17,902 nucleotides of DNA from Alphaproteobacteria bacterium (GCA_018830415.1 JAHJSJ010000028.1:1-17902), one strand, 5' to 3'. Counted from the first letter of the stretch, positions 1 through 7,796 are shown. A program made the numbers and translations. Notes: generated by a model from the sequence alone, not told the origin.

Positions 1-2226
1 AAATTCATCAAACCCGGGGGTCGAACCGCGCCTGACCGAACCGGCATCAATGAACGGAACCACTTCAAGCGCGCCAGCGAACAGCGGCGTATCGACCCGT
101 GCTTCGAGCGCAAATTCGACCAGCGATGCCCCGCCAATCGGGTTGCCAAAGGCGTCGCGCGGGCCGACACCCTGAAACCCGAACCCGCGCACCGATGCGC
201 CGCCGCCGGCATAAAGCCTCCGCGAAGGTGCGATATCATCAGCATCAGCGCCCTGAATGGTTGCCACTCGCACACGCCCGGCCAGCGCTGTTGTTCCGAC
301 CGACTGGTAATAGCTGGCATCGCCCTGCGTTCGCAGATAGAACGACTCCGCCCCTTGCGAACGTGACGCTTCCGGGGCGAGATACAGCGTCGCGCGGTAA
401 CCGCTGGTGGGATCAAGCAGATCGTCACTGCCATCCAATGTGACGCTGCCGAACAATCCGCCGATCAGAAAGCTGCGGCGCGGCAGCGGGCCTCCAGGTG
501 CTATCCTGACGGTGCGATTGCGCTCGTCAGTATAGAGCAACTCACCGCCGATTTGCCAACTCAGCGGTTTCTGGAACAGCAGGTTCGAAATCTTTTCAAA
601 CGTAGCGCGGGTCCCAAACCCACGCGCGTCGACCGCTTCGGTAGTGATGTCGCTGGCAAACAGATCGACGCTCAGCACCTGATCGCGGCCTAGGAAATTG
701 TTGCGGCGCACCCCGATGCTGGCAAGCGCTTCACGCGTGCCAAGGATAGTGCGCAGCCGCAGCGCGCCTTCGGGCGGGAACAGGTTGCGGTGTTCCCATC
801 GACCCTCGACCTTGAAACCATCTTCGGTGCCATACCCGATGGCCCCCGCGATGGTGCGCAGCGGCGCGCGTTCAAACCCGACGTCGAGCGCGACTTCGCC
901 TGGTTGATCGCCTTCGGGCGCGCGGGTTTCGCGCGGAGTGACGGTAACGCTCGACACCAACCCGGTGGCGATCACCGCGCGGCGCAAGTCGGTTTCAAGG
1001 CTCTTCTGGAACCCATCACCGCGGTCGAAGCGGGCAATGCGCCCAAGGTGCCGCCCGGACAGGAACCGGGGTTCGCTGCTGACGATTTCGCCAAACACAT
1101 ATTTTCCGCCCGGCAGGACATCCAGCGTCAGATAGCCTTCGCTGCGGGCGTGGTCGATCAGCAGTTCAGGTTCGCCAATATTGGCAAAGGGATAGCCGCT
1201 TTCACCCAGCGCCACGCGCAGTTCAATCTCGCGTTCGATGATCCGATCGGCATAAAGCGGATCTCCCGGCCGAATCGCGAATGCCGCCATCAACCGGCTG
1301 GCATCAGGTTCGGGCAAAGCGGGCAGCGCGCCAAGATCGACGCGGCCGAATTGGTAGCGGGTGCCGGGCAGAATATCGAACCGGACGCTGGGCTGTGTGG
1401 CGACATTTTCGACATCGGCATCGCCGTTTTCGCGCGCGCGGCGGCCACCCGATAGCTGCCGCACCACGTCGCCATCATAATAGCCGTAAGTGCGCAGCAT
1501 ATTACCGAGCAATTCTTCATCCGCGCGGGCCCTGGCGGCCACCTGCGGCACCGATTCCGGATCGTCGCCGATCTGTCGCAAGTTCGACAACTCTTTGAAC
1601 CGTCGCAGAAATTCGCGCCGCTCCGGGAAGGCATCCTCCGCCGCCGGCAACGCCAGCACGAGCCTGCTGTCCACCTGAGTTTCGGTCAGTTCGGGCAGCT
1701 CAGCCAACACTGGCGCGGCAATGCTGGCGAGCGCTTCAAGCTCGGGATCAGGTTCAAGCGGGGTTGGCGCATCGAGTGTCAGATCGGCAAAAACCGCATC
1801 AATGTCAGCCATCAAAGCCGATTCTGACGGGGGGGCAAGCCCGGTCAAGGCGGGGTCAAGCACGGGGCTGGACGTGTCTGGCGCGAAGCCGACTTCGTCG
1901 GATGCTGCGGCCGGATTGGCAACCCCGGCTGCGGCCCAGAGATCGGGGTCATCAACCGCGTCAACCGGGATCAGCGCGTCCAGCGACAGCGGAACCGGCG
2001 CAGGTTCGGGAGTAGGTTCTGGTTCTGGTTCTGGCGCAAAATCCGGGGCGGGCAAGGCCTCCCCCGGCGGCTCTGCCGCGGTGCCAACATCCTCTGGCGC
2101 GTCTTGTGCCGCCACCGGCACCGCCGTCAGCGCCAGCGCGCCCTGCCCCAATCCTGCGGTGAGTGCGAGAGCAAGCTTGAAAAAGCGGCGGAGCTCAGCT
2201 TTCCGGAAACTTGACAGGCTGGCCAT
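1..2226 (-). CDS. tamA: TamA/BamA-family outer membrane assembly protein, 3' end outside window
   Basis: An open frame of 742 codons runs from ATG 2226 off the left edge, so the last barrel strands are missing. Seen: a signal peptide with hydrophobic core at about residues 15-39 and a likely cut after VAA (38-40); a long Pro/Glu/Ala-rich stretch to about residue 185 that includes [18 protein letters not shown]-like repeats at about 190-450; then beta-barrel sequence with the family loop motif VRGF at 679-682 ([11 protein letters not shown]). Known: TamA is an Omp85 protein of the outer membrane that works with the inner-membrane protein TamB in autotransporter insertion and lipid transport. 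The start lies inside the end of bpt (32-base overlap), so translation is probably coupled. tamB would be expected beyond the left edge. A BamA paralogue is less likely because the POTRA region is short and bamA usually has other neighbours. The N-terminal linker makes it longer than E. coli TamA (577 residues). Confidence 0.85.
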   Translation of the reverse strand, partial: MASLSSFRKAELRRFFKLALALTAGLGQGALALTAVPVAAQDAPEDVGTAAEPPGEALPAPDFAPEPEPEPTPEPAPVPLSLDALIPVDAVDDPDLWAAAGVANPAAASDEVGFAPDTSSPVLDPALTGLAPPSESALMADIDAVFADLTLDAPTPLEPDPELEALASIAAPVLAELPELTETQVDSRLVLALPAAEDAFPERREFLRRFKELSNLRQIGDDPESVPQVAARARADEELLGNMLRTYGYYDGDVVRQLSGGRRARENGDADVENVATQPSVRFDILPGTRYQFGRVDLGALPALPEPDASRLMAAFAIRPGDPLYADRIIEREIELRVALGESGYPFANIGEPELLIDHARSEGYLTLDVLPGGKYVFGEIVSSEPRFLSGRHLGRIARFDRGDGFQKSLETDLRRAVIATGLVSSVTVTPRETRAPEGDQPGEVALDVGFERAPLRTIAGAIGYGTEDGFKVEGRWEHRNLFPPEGALRLRTILGTREALASIGVRRNNFLGRDQVLSVDLFASDITTEAVDARGFGTRATFEKISNLLFQKPLSWQIGGELLYTDERNRTVRIAPGGPLPRRSFLIGGLFGSVTLDGSDDLLDPTSGYRATLYLAPEASRSQGAESFYLRTQGDASYYQSVGTTALAGRVRVATIQGADADDIAPSRRLYAGGGASVRGFGFQGVGPRDAFGNPIGGASLVEFALEARVDTPLFAGALEVVPFIDAGSVRRGSTPGFDEF

Positions 2227-3040
2227 CCTTGCCCCGCGCACCGACCAGCGGCACGTCCTGCGGCTGTCGCGGCGCGGTCGCCGCAGCGATCAGCCGCTGC
2301 TGTTCTTCCGCATCCATCAACTGCCAGCCTTCGCGGGTCAGCCGTTCCAGTGGACGGTAACGCACCTTGTATTGCATCCGCGGACTGCCTTCGACCCAAT
2401 AGCCGAGATAGACATATGGCAGGCCTTCGGCGGCAGCGCGGCGGATGTGATCGAGGATGATGAAATTGCCCAGCCCTGCGCGCGTTTGATGGTCGGGATC
2501 ATAAAACGAATAGATCATCGACAGGCCATCGCTCTGCCGGTCGGTCAGGCAGGCACCGATCAGCCGCCCCGGACGTCCGCCCAGCCCCGGTTCGCGATAT
2601 TCGGTCACTACGCTGGACACCGGGGTATGTTCGATCATGTCGGCATAATCGAGTTCATCCATCGCCAACATACCACCATCAGGATGGCGCGCGCCGAGAT
2701 ATTTCGCCAGCAAGTCAAACTGTTCGTCGGTCGCCCACGGGCGGCATTCGGTGACGATCAGATCATCATTGCGTTTCTGATCGCGCCTTTGCGTGCTTGA
2801 AGGCTGGAATTGGCCGGCCACCACCCGCACCGAAACGCAGGCCTGACAATCGAGGCAGGACGGGCGATAGGCCACCGTCTGGCTGCGCCGGAACCCGATC
2901 CGGCCCAAGGCCTCGTTCAGCTGATCGGCGTGGAGGCCTTTAAGTTCAGTGAACACCTTGCGTTCGCTGCGCCCCGGCAGATAGGGGCACGGCGCCGGGC
3001 TGGTCACGAAGAACCGGGGAAAGCGGATCGGTGCCGTCAC
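2195..3040 (-). CDS. bpt: aspartate/glutamate leucyltransferase (N-end rule)
   Basis: Transfers leucine from Leu-tRNA to proteins with N-terminal Asp or Glu, marking them for ClpS/ClpAP degradation; cytoplasmic. Seen: the start [18 protein letters not shown], the cysteine cluster CLDCQAC (Cys62, 65, 68 from the chosen start) with Cys18, and the conserved [17 protein letters not shown] block near the C-terminus. These match the Bpt/ATE1 family; the length of 281 is slightly above usual, with a Gln/Pro-rich tail. Start: GTG 3040 gives the usual family N-terminus (TAPIRFPRF) and has AAAGGA 12 bases upstream. GTG 3061 would add seven residues but has no ribosome binding site. The 3' end overlaps tamA by 32 bases. 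A possible promoter with an overlapping dyad lies just upstream (3075-3123). Function is secure by family; the start is less so. Confidence 0.92.
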   Translation of the reverse strand: MTAPIRFPRFFVTSPAPCPYLPGRSERKVFTELKGLHADQLNEALGRIGFRRSQTVAYRPSCLDCQACVSVRVVAGQFQPSSTQRRDQKRNDDLIVTECRPWATDEQFDLLAKYLGARHPDGGMLAMDELDYADMIEHTPVSSVVTEYREPGLGGRPGRLIGACLTDRQSDGLSMIYSFYDPDHQTRAGLGNFIILDHIRRAAAEGLPYVYLGYWVEGSPRMQYKVRYRPLERLTREGWQLMDAEEQQRLIAAATAPRQPQDVPLVGARGKDGQPVKFPES

Positions 3041-3074
3041 GGGTTGGGCGTATCCTTTCACGCGTGAATCGCGT

Positions 3075-3110
3075 CAGTGCAAGCGTTAAGAAAATCTTAT
3101 GCCTGCACTG
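3075..3110. promoter_or_regulatory. dyad over putative bpt promoter
   Basis: Perfect 7-base arms CAGTGCA (3075-3081) and TGCACTG (3104-3110) enclose a second, inner dyad TAAGA-AAA-TCTTA (3087-3099). On the minus strand a candidate core promoter overlaps it: -35 TTTACC (complement of 3118-3123), then 16-18 bases, then an A/T-rich -10 around CATAAGAT. The nested symmetry and its place over a -10 suggest an operator. It could instead act as an RNA hairpin. No regulator is encoded nearby. Seen directly: the dyads. Inferred: the promoter and operator roles. Confidence 0.35.
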
Positions 3111-3129
3111 GCCCCTCGGTAAAAGTCCC

Positions 3130-3137
3130 TTAACCAT
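3130..3137 (+). promoter_or_regulatory. CtrA-like half-site TTAACCAT
   Basis: The octamer TTAACCAT matches the half-site often quoted for the alphaproteobacterial cell-cycle regulator CtrA. It lies about 90 bases upstream of the bpt start. GANTC sites (CcrM methylation motif) occur at 3066-3070 and 3202-3206. An eight-base match in a short gap can arise by chance, and no second half-site with the expected 7-base spacing is present. Confidence 0.15.
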
Positions 3138-3213
3138 AAATCCATGCGAATTATACGCGGGAATGCACGGTCTGCCGCACGAAGATCATCGGCGATGGCT
3201 TGAATCGGGACGT

Positions 3214-3235
3214 TTCGCCTTCCCCGCAAGGCGAA
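3214..3235. terminator. stem-loop downstream of ilvA
   Basis: A perfect 8-base stem TTCGCCTT / AAGGCGAA with a 6-base loop lies 13 bases past the ilvA stop codon on the minus strand. There is no T-run after it on either strand, so it is either a weak intrinsic terminator or a 3'-end stabilising hairpin. The rest of the gap between bpt and ilvA (3062-3247) holds only the sites listed here and a doubtful 19-codon frame (3145-3204, plus). Confidence 0.4.
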
Positions 3236-3247
3236 GTTTCGCGCGGA

Positions 3248-4510
3248 TCAGGCCAGTTCGACCGGCTGCACCGAATAACCCTCGGCCCGCAGGCCTTCAA
3301 CCAGCCGATCGACCTGATCGGCATCGCGCGCTTCGCATTCGATATCGGTAATCAGGCCCTTGGCCGGCAGCGTGGTGAAAATCCGCTGGTGATAGATTTC
3401 GATGATGTTGACGTTGTGTTCGCCAAACAGGCGCATCACCTTGAACAGCGCGCCGGGGCGATCCTGCAAGGTGATCCGCAGCCGCGCGAGCCGCCCCTGC
3501 CGCGCCAGATCGCGCAGCAGCACATTGGCGAGCAGCCTTGTATCGATATTGCCGCCGCACAACGCCAGGCCGACGCTTTTGCCCGCAAAACGCGCAGGGT
3601 TGCTCAGCACCGCCGCCAGCCCCGCCGCACCCGCGCCTTCGACCACGGTCTTTTCGATCTGGAGCAGCAGCGCCACCGCCTTTTCCAGCGCGGGTTCATC
3701 CACCAGCAGAATGTCGTCGACCTTTTGCGCGATCACCTGTGCGGTGAAATCGCCCGGCTGTTTGACCGCGATCCCTTCGGCCAGCGTATCGCCGCCGCAA
3801 TCGTGGCTTTCACCCTTGATCCGGTCGAACATCGACGGGAACAGTCCGGCCTGCACGCCGACAACCTCGATATCCGGGTTCAATGCCTTGGCCACGGTCG
3901 CCATGCCCGAAATCAGCCCGCCGCCGCCAATCGGCGTGACGATGCAATCAAGATCGGGCTTCACGGCGAGCATTTCGAGCGCCACCGTGCCAGCGCCTGC
4001 GGCCACATCGGGATCATCGAAGGGGTGGACAAAGGTCAGGCCCAGTTCGATTTCCAGCTGGCGGGCGTGGGTATAGGCTTCGTCGAAAGTTTCGCCTTCG
4101 AGCACGACCTTGCCGCCGACGCTTTCGGTCTGCATCACCTTCACCGTCGGCGTGGTGCGCGGCATGACGATGGTGACCGGCACGCCCAACCGGGTGCCGT
4201 GGTACGACAGGCCCTGCGAATGGTTGCCCGCCGAAGCCGCAATCACCCCGCGGCTGCGCTGTTCATCATTCAGCAGCAGCAGCGCATTCAGCGCGCCGCG
4301 TTCCTTGAAGGCGGCAGTGAATTGCAGGTTTTCAAACTTCAGCCAGATATCCGCGCCGGTAATTTCCGACAGCGTGATCGAATGCATCATCGGCGTTTCG
4401 ACCACCGCGCCAACAATCCGCGCGGCGGCGGCGCGTACGGTGTCGAGGGTCAGGTCGGCCGGACTGGCGGCGGCACCTTTGGGGCTGAGCGTGGCGGGCT
4501 GGGATGACAT
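3248..4510 (-). CDS. ilvA: threonine ammonia-lyase with ACT domain
   Basis: PLP enzyme that deaminates threonine to 2-oxobutanoate and ammonia, the entry step to isoleucine; cytoplasmic. From ATG 4510 it is 420 residues. Seen: fold-type II PLP site with AAFKERGAL (Lys69), the Asn loop SAGNHSQG (94-100 region), the phosphate-binding loop GGGG (195-198), and a C-terminal ACT domain from about residue 340 (RITLQDRPGALF...NIIEIYHQR), as expected for the single-ACT class of about 400 residues. The ACT domain suggests amino-acid feedback, but the effector cannot be read from sequence. Start: ATG 4510 has no Shine-Dalgarno, but a possible promoter ends only a few bases upstream, fitting a near-leaderless message. 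TTG 4549 would extend the frame but falls in the putative -35 box. A stem-loop follows the stop. No other ilv genes are adjacent. Confidence 0.93.
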   Translation of the reverse strand: MSSQPATLSPKGAAASPADLTLDTVRAAAARIVGAVVETPMMHSITLSEITGADIWLKFENLQFTAAFKERGALNALLLLNDEQRSRGVIAASAGNHSQGLSYHGTRLGVPVTIVMPRTTPTVKVMQTESVGGKVVLEGETFDEAYTHARQLEIELGLTFVHPFDDPDVAAGAGTVALEMLAVKPDLDCIVTPIGGGGLISGMATVAKALNPDIEVVGVQAGLFPSMFDRIKGESHDCGGDTLAEGIAVKQPGDFTAQVIAQKVDDILLVDEPALEKAVALLLQIEKTVVEGAGAAGLAAVLSNPARFAGKSVGLALCGGNIDTRLLANVLLRDLARQGRLARLRITLQDRPGALFKVMRLFGEHNVNIIEIYHQRIFTTLPAKGLITDIECEARDADQVDRLVEGLRAEGYSVQPVELA

Positions 4511-4522
4511 GATGCGGCGGCG

Positions 4523-4549
4523 ATTAGAGGCTTGGACACGTAAGGGCAA
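4523..4549 (-). promoter_or_regulatory. possible ilvA promoter
   Basis: On the minus strand TTGCCC (complement of 4544-4549) and TCTAAT (complement of 4523-4528) are separated by 15 bases, shorter than the ideal 17. Transcription would begin about 5-8 bases before ATG 4510, giving an almost leaderless mRNA, which agrees with the lack of a ribosome binding site. The remaining gap up to the divergent gene at 4648 shows no clear promoter for that gene. Confidence 0.3.
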
Positions 4550-4647
4550 TCGCTCGCTTGCGGATTTCGCATCGGCACAGGTGTTGGCAGGCGCGCGCGA
4601 AGGCGATAGTCCCTCTGGGCATCAGGCCTCGCGCTCGAAGGAAAACC

Positions 4648-6300
4648 ATGCTCCGCATACTCACATCTGTTCTGGCCGCCTCCACCGCCCTTGCTCTCGC
4701 CGCGCCTGCGCTGGCCGATACGCTGGTCGATAATGTCGACGGCGTGACGATTGACGGCGACGGCAAGGTGCTGCGCTTCACCGGGCTGGTATTCGATGAC
4801 GACGGCAAGGTCACGCAAGTGCTTGGGCGCCGGGATGAACGCCCCCCGGTCGATTTCCGGCTGGATGGGCGCGGGCGCGTGATGATCCCCGGCATGATCG
4901 ACGCGCATGTCCATGTGATGGATATCGGCTTTGCCGCGCTGACGCTCGACCTGTCGGGCACCACATCGCTTGATGATGCGCTGGCGACAATCAAGGCATT
5001 TGCGGATGAAAACCCCGGCCGCCCGTGGATTCTGGGACGCGGGTGGAATCAGGAAAAGTGGGGCTTGGGCCGCTTCCCCACGGCGGCTGAACTCGATGCG
5101 GTGGTGGCGGATCGTCCGGTGTGGCTGGAACGCGCGGATAATCACGCCAATTGGGGCAACACGCTGGCGATCACCACTGCCGGGGTGACCGCAAAAACGC
5201 CTGATCCTGCGGGCGGGGTCATTATCCGCGATGCCAGCGGCAAGCCTGCGGGCGTGTTCGTGGACAATGCCATCAGCCTGATCGCCAAGATCGTCCCCCC
5301 GCCGCGCGCCGAAGACCGCGATCTCGCCTTCTTCCGCGCGCAAGAGGTGCTGCTGACCAAGGGGGTGACGGCGGTGGCCGATATGGGCACCGAAATGGCC
5401 GATTGGGGTACTTATCGCCGCGCAGGCGATGCCGGGCGGCTGCGAATCCGGATCATGGCCTATGCCGAAAGTTTCGACACGTTGGAACTGATCGCCGGGC
5501 CTGGGCCGACCGGCTGGCTGTATGACGACCGGCTCCGGATGGGCGGGATCAAGATTTACCTCGATGGCGCGCTGGGATCACGCGGGGCGAGCCTGAAGGC
5601 GCCTTACGCCGATGAAGCCGGGGTCAAGGGGCTGGCGTTTCTCACCCCGGCGCAATTGCGCAACCTGATGAGCCGCGCGGCGATGGACAATTTCCAGACC
5701 GCCGTGCACGCCATCGGTGACGCTGCCAATGCCGATGTTCTGGCGGCAGTGGAGGAGCTTTCGGAAAGCTACACCGGCGACCGGCGCTGGCGGATCGAGC
5801 ATGCGCAGATCATCGATCCGGCGGATATCGCGCGGGTTGGCCAGCACGGCATCATCGCCTCGATGCAGCCGCTCCACCAGACATCCGACCGGACAATGGC
5901 CGAAGCGCGGCTGGGGCCGGATCGGCTGGGCGGGGCCTATGCGTGGTGCAGCATCGTGGCTGCGGGCGGGCGGCTGGCGTTCGGATCGGACGCGCCGGTT
6001 GAACCTGCCGATCCCTTCGCGGGCCTCGCCGCCGCGATCAGCCGCACCGATGCCGATGGGCAGCCGTTCGGCGGGTGGTTGCCGCAAGAAACCGTCAGCC
6101 GGGAACAGGCGCTCGCAGGGTTCACCTCCGACGCGGCCTTTGCCGGGTTCGCCGAAGGGCGCTTCGGCCGATTGATCCCCGGCGAACGCGCGGATTTCCT
6201 GCTGGTTGACCGCGACCCGCTGCTCGCCTCGCCCGACGATATTCGCGGCACGCAGGTGCATGAGGTGTGGATCGGCGGGGTGAAGGTAAGCGGGGAGTAA
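4648..6300 (+). CDS. secreted amidohydrolase, YtcJ/amidohydrolase-3 family
   Basis: Metal-dependent hydrolase of the amidohydrolase superfamily, 550 residues; substrate unknown. Seen: a Sec signal peptide (MLRILTSVLAASTALALA, likely cut after ALA at 23), so the enzyme should be periplasmic; the HxH metal pair His87/His89 in IDAHVHV; Lys302 in IKIYLDGALGSRG, the place of the bridging lysine; His354 (VHAIGD); His385 (RIEHAQI); Asp448 (GSDAPVEP). All expected metal ligands are present, so it should be active. Start: ATG 4648 has AAGGA nearby upstream (GAAGGAAAACC); an earlier in-frame ATG at 4558 would bury the signal peptide. It is divergent from ilvA. Its TAA is immediately followed by the complement of the tatC stop, so transcription converges with no spacer. 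The signal peptide lacks a twin-arginine motif, so adjacency to tatC does not imply Tat export. Confidence 0.88.
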   Translation: MLRILTSVLAASTALALAAPALADTLVDNVDGVTIDGDGKVLRFTGLVFDDDGKVTQVLGRRDERPPVDFRLDGRGRVMIPGMIDAHVHVMDIGFAALTLDLSGTTSLDDALATIKAFADENPGRPWILGRGWNQEKWGLGRFPTAAELDAVVADRPVWLERADNHANWGNTLAITTAGVTAKTPDPAGGVIIRDASGKPAGVFVDNAISLIAKIVPPPRAEDRDLAFFRAQEVLLTKGVTAVADMGTEMADWGTYRRAGDAGRLRIRIMAYAESFDTLELIAGPGPTGWLYDDRLRMGGIKIYLDGALGSRGASLKAPYADEAGVKGLAFLTPAQLRNLMSRAAMDNFQTAVHAIGDAANADVLAAVEELSESYTGDRRWRIEHAQIIDPADIARVGQHGIIASMQPLHQTSDRTMAEARLGPDRLGGAYAWCSIVAAGGRLAFGSDAPVEPADPFAGLAAAISRTDADGQPFGGWLPQETVSREQALAGFTSDAAFAGFAEGRFGRLIPGERADFLLVDRDPLLASPDDIRGTQVHEVWIGGVKVSGE

Positions 6301-7098
6301 CTACTCCGCCGCCGCCTGTTCCTCGGTGTCGGCCACGCGCACGGCCTCAACCTTGCGCTCCTGCAACCGCATCAGCACCAGCGATGCCTCGAACAGCAGG
6401 ATCAGTGGCAGCCCAAGTATGATTTGCGAGCCGGGATCGGGCGGCGTGACAATCGCGGCAATCGCAAAGATCCCCACGATCACATAACGCCGCGCGCCCG
6501 CCATCTGCGCGCGGGTGACAATCCCTGCGCGGTGCAGCAACAATAACAGCACCGGCAGCAGAAACGTCAGCCCGAAGGCAAGGATAAACTGCATCACCAG
6601 GCTGAGATATTCGCCCGCGCTGGGCAAGGCCTGCAGCTGCATCCCCCCCGCCTCCCCGCCAAACCCGAGGAAGAACCGGAACGCAGTGGGCATCACCACG
6701 AAATAGGCGAGCGACGCGCCGCCCAGAAACAGCACCGGGGTCGCGATCAGGAACGGAAGAAACGCCTTTTTCTCACGCGCATACAACCCCGGCGCGACAA
6801 ACGCCCAAAGCTGGTTGGCGATGATCGGAAAGCTGACCATGAAGCCCGCAAACAGTGCGACTTTCAGCTCGACAAAGAACACTTCGGGCAGCTTTGTAAA
6901 GATCAACTGCCCCTCGCCATCCGGGAACGCCTGCTTCAATGGCCACACCAGAAAGCCGAGGATGTCGTCGGCAAAATACAGGCACACCCCAAACCCCACC
7001 GCCAGCGCCAACAGGGCGCGGATGATGCGGGTGCGCAGTTCGATCAGGTGATCGAGCAACGGCGCGCGGCTCTCGTCAAGATCATCAATCTTGAGCAT
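6301..7098 (-). CDS. tatC: Sec-independent protein translocase TatC
   Basis: Polytopic inner-membrane core of the twin-arginine translocase; with TatB it binds the RR signal peptide of folded substrates. From ATG 7098 it is 265 residues. Seen: N-terminal cytoplasmic LLDHLIELRTRI, the family's signal-binding region, then six hydrophobic segments, FVAPGLYAREKK after the second segment, and a charged C-terminal tail ending in QAAAE. Length fits the family (about 250). Start: ATG 7098 has AAGGCGGTGATA in front; GTG 7104 is two codons upstream and less likely. It overlaps the tatB end by 14 bases, indicating coupled translation, and is the last gene of the argS-to-tatC cluster. It converges with the amidohydrolase with zero bases between stop codons; no intrinsic terminator is obvious, so read-through antisense RNA is possible. 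Confidence 0.97.
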   Translation of the reverse strand: MLKIDDLDESRAPLLDHLIELRTRIIRALLALAVGFGVCLYFADDILGFLVWPLKQAFPDGEGQLIFTKLPEVFFVELKVALFAGFMVSFPIIANQLWAFVAPGLYAREKKAFLPFLIATPVLFLGGASLAYFVVMPTAFRFFLGFGGEAGGMQLQALPSAGEYLSLVMQFILAFGLTFLLPVLLLLLHRAGIVTRAQMAGARRYVIVGIFAIAAIVTPPDPGSQIILGLPLILLFEASLVLMRLQERKVEAVRVADTEEQAAAE

Positions 7099-7459
7099 TA
7101 TCACCGCCTTTGGCAGGGGTTTCGGGCGCAGGTTCCGCCGGAGTGTCAGAAGGCGCGTCCACCGGGGGCGGCCCGGCCATCAGCTCCGCGTCGGAACTGG
7201 CGGCAACCTCAGCCTCGGTCAGGGCAGCGGAACGGCGCATGATTTCCTCGTTCTGCGCCTTCCACTTCTTTTCCATGTCTTCCAGCTCGGCTTCGCGCAC
7301 CATCGTATCAATGCCGCTGCGGAAATGGGCCGAGACCCGCCGCAGCTTACCGATCCACCGGCCCGCCACGCGCATGGCGAGCGGCAAGTCCTTCGGCCCG
7401 ATCACAACGACCGCGACGATGATGATGACCAGCAGTTCTGCGGCGCCGATATCGAACAT
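7085..7459 (-). CDS. tatB: twin-arginine translocase subunit TatB
   Basis: Single-pass inner-membrane protein that forms the substrate-receptor complex with TatC. 124 residues. Seen: N-terminal membrane segment with MFDIGAAELLVIIIVAVVVIGP and the family's Glu8 and Gly-Pro hinge, an amphipathic helix (LPLAMRVAGRWIGKLRR), a charged helical region to about residue 80, and a Pro/Ala-rich C-terminal tail. Glu8 and the longer helical domain distinguish it from TatA. It lies 35 bases downstream of tatA and overlaps tatC by 14 bases. Odd: the only strong Shine-Dalgarno, AAGGAGG (complement of 7479-7485), is 19 bases from the ATG, and a small hairpin sits in that spacer (reported separately). Confidence 0.96.
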   Translation of the reverse strand: MFDIGAAELLVIIIVAVVVIGPKDLPLAMRVAGRWIGKLRRVSAHFRSGIDTMVREAELEDMEKKWKAQNEEIMRRSAALTEAEVAASSDAELMAGPPPVDAPSDTPAEPAPETPAKGGDNAQD

Positions 7460-7466
7460 GCGAGGT

Positions 7467-7485
7467 GCGGCTCTACCGCCTCCTT
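7467..7485 (-). promoter_or_regulatory. distant tatB ribosome binding site with spacer hairpin
   Basis: The strong AAGGAGG (complement of 7479-7485) lies 19 bases upstream of the tatB ATG, too far for normal initiation. Between them GCGG-TAGAG-CCGC (complement of 7467-7479) can fold into a 4-bp hairpin which would shorten the effective spacing to about 6 bases. Seen: the bases. Inferred: the folding and its effect. Confidence 0.4.
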
Positions 7486-7494
7486 CAGGCGAGG

Positions 7495-7731
7495 TTACGC
7501 GCCGGTCGTGTCGTTTTTATCTGCCGGAGCAGGGGCTTCTGCCGGGGGAGCGCCATTGGCAGGCGGTTCGATCCGGGCCTTGGGCGCGGACTCATCAGTC
7601 TCGCTCATCCCCTTTTTGAAGCTGGAGATGCCCTTGCCGAAATCGCCCATCATTTCCGAAATACGCCCCCGCCCGAACAGAACCAGCACGACCAGTGCGA
7701 GGATGAGAATTTGCCAGATACCGATATTCAT
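7495..7731 (-). CDS. tatA: twin-arginine translocase subunit TatA
   Basis: Pore or membrane-thinning subunit of the Tat system, which oligomerises around TatBC with bound substrate. 78 residues, normal for the family. Seen: short N-terminal membrane segment ([20 protein letters not shown]) with the FGRG hinge, amphipathic helix [19 protein letters not shown], and an acidic, Ala/Pro-rich tail. ATG 7731 gives the canonical N-terminus; the Shine-Dalgarno is weak. It is first of tatABC and is separated from scpB by 97 bases holding a palindrome with a possible -10 element and a hairpin, so tatABC may have its own promoter as well as read-through from scpB. Confidence 0.96.
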   Translation of the reverse strand: MNIGIWQILILALVVLVLFGRGRISEMMGDFGKGISSFKKGMSETDESAPKARIEPPANGAPPAEAPAPADKNDTTGA

Positions 7732-7755
7732 GGGGCGAGACTCGTGTTGGGTTGC

Positions 7756-7772
7756 GCCCCTTATATAGGGGC
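7756..7772 (-). promoter_or_regulatory. palindrome with possible tatA -10 element
   Basis: Arms GCCCCT (7756-7761) and AGGGGC (7767-7772) flank TATAT. The A/T core (CTATATAAG on minus) resembles a -10 box about 30 bases upstream of the tatA start, but I see no convincing -35. It could also be an operator or an RNA hairpin. Confidence 0.3.
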
Positions 7773-7778
7773 CTTGGC

Positions 7779-7796
7779 GCCGGGATGCCACCCGGC
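7779..7796 (-). other. hairpin in scpB–tatA gap
   Basis: A 6-bp stem GCCGGG / CCCGGC with a 6-base loop lies between scpB and tatA, with no T-run. It may stabilise the scpB 3' end or partly terminate transcription before tatABC. Confidence 0.3.

Noticed and set aside
2000..2045. Tandem GGTTCT repeats as a phase-variable microsatellite
   Set aside because: Only about three perfect hexamer copies inside a coding region; changes would stay in frame and alter only linker length.
1721..2800. Plus-strand Ser/Gly-rich frame resembling a repeat protein
   Set aside because: It is the complement of the Pro/Glu/Ala-rich TamA linker and of bpt; the GSGSGS-like repeats come from the PEPEP codons.
3200..4507. 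435-codon plus-strand frame opposite ilvA
   Set aside because: High-GC mirror of a well-supported gene; composition is His/Gln/Arg-rich without any family motif.
4450..5343. 297-codon minus-strand frame across ilvA start and amidohydrolase
   Set aside because: Overlaps two real genes and a promoter gap; no domain, Arg-rich low-information sequence.
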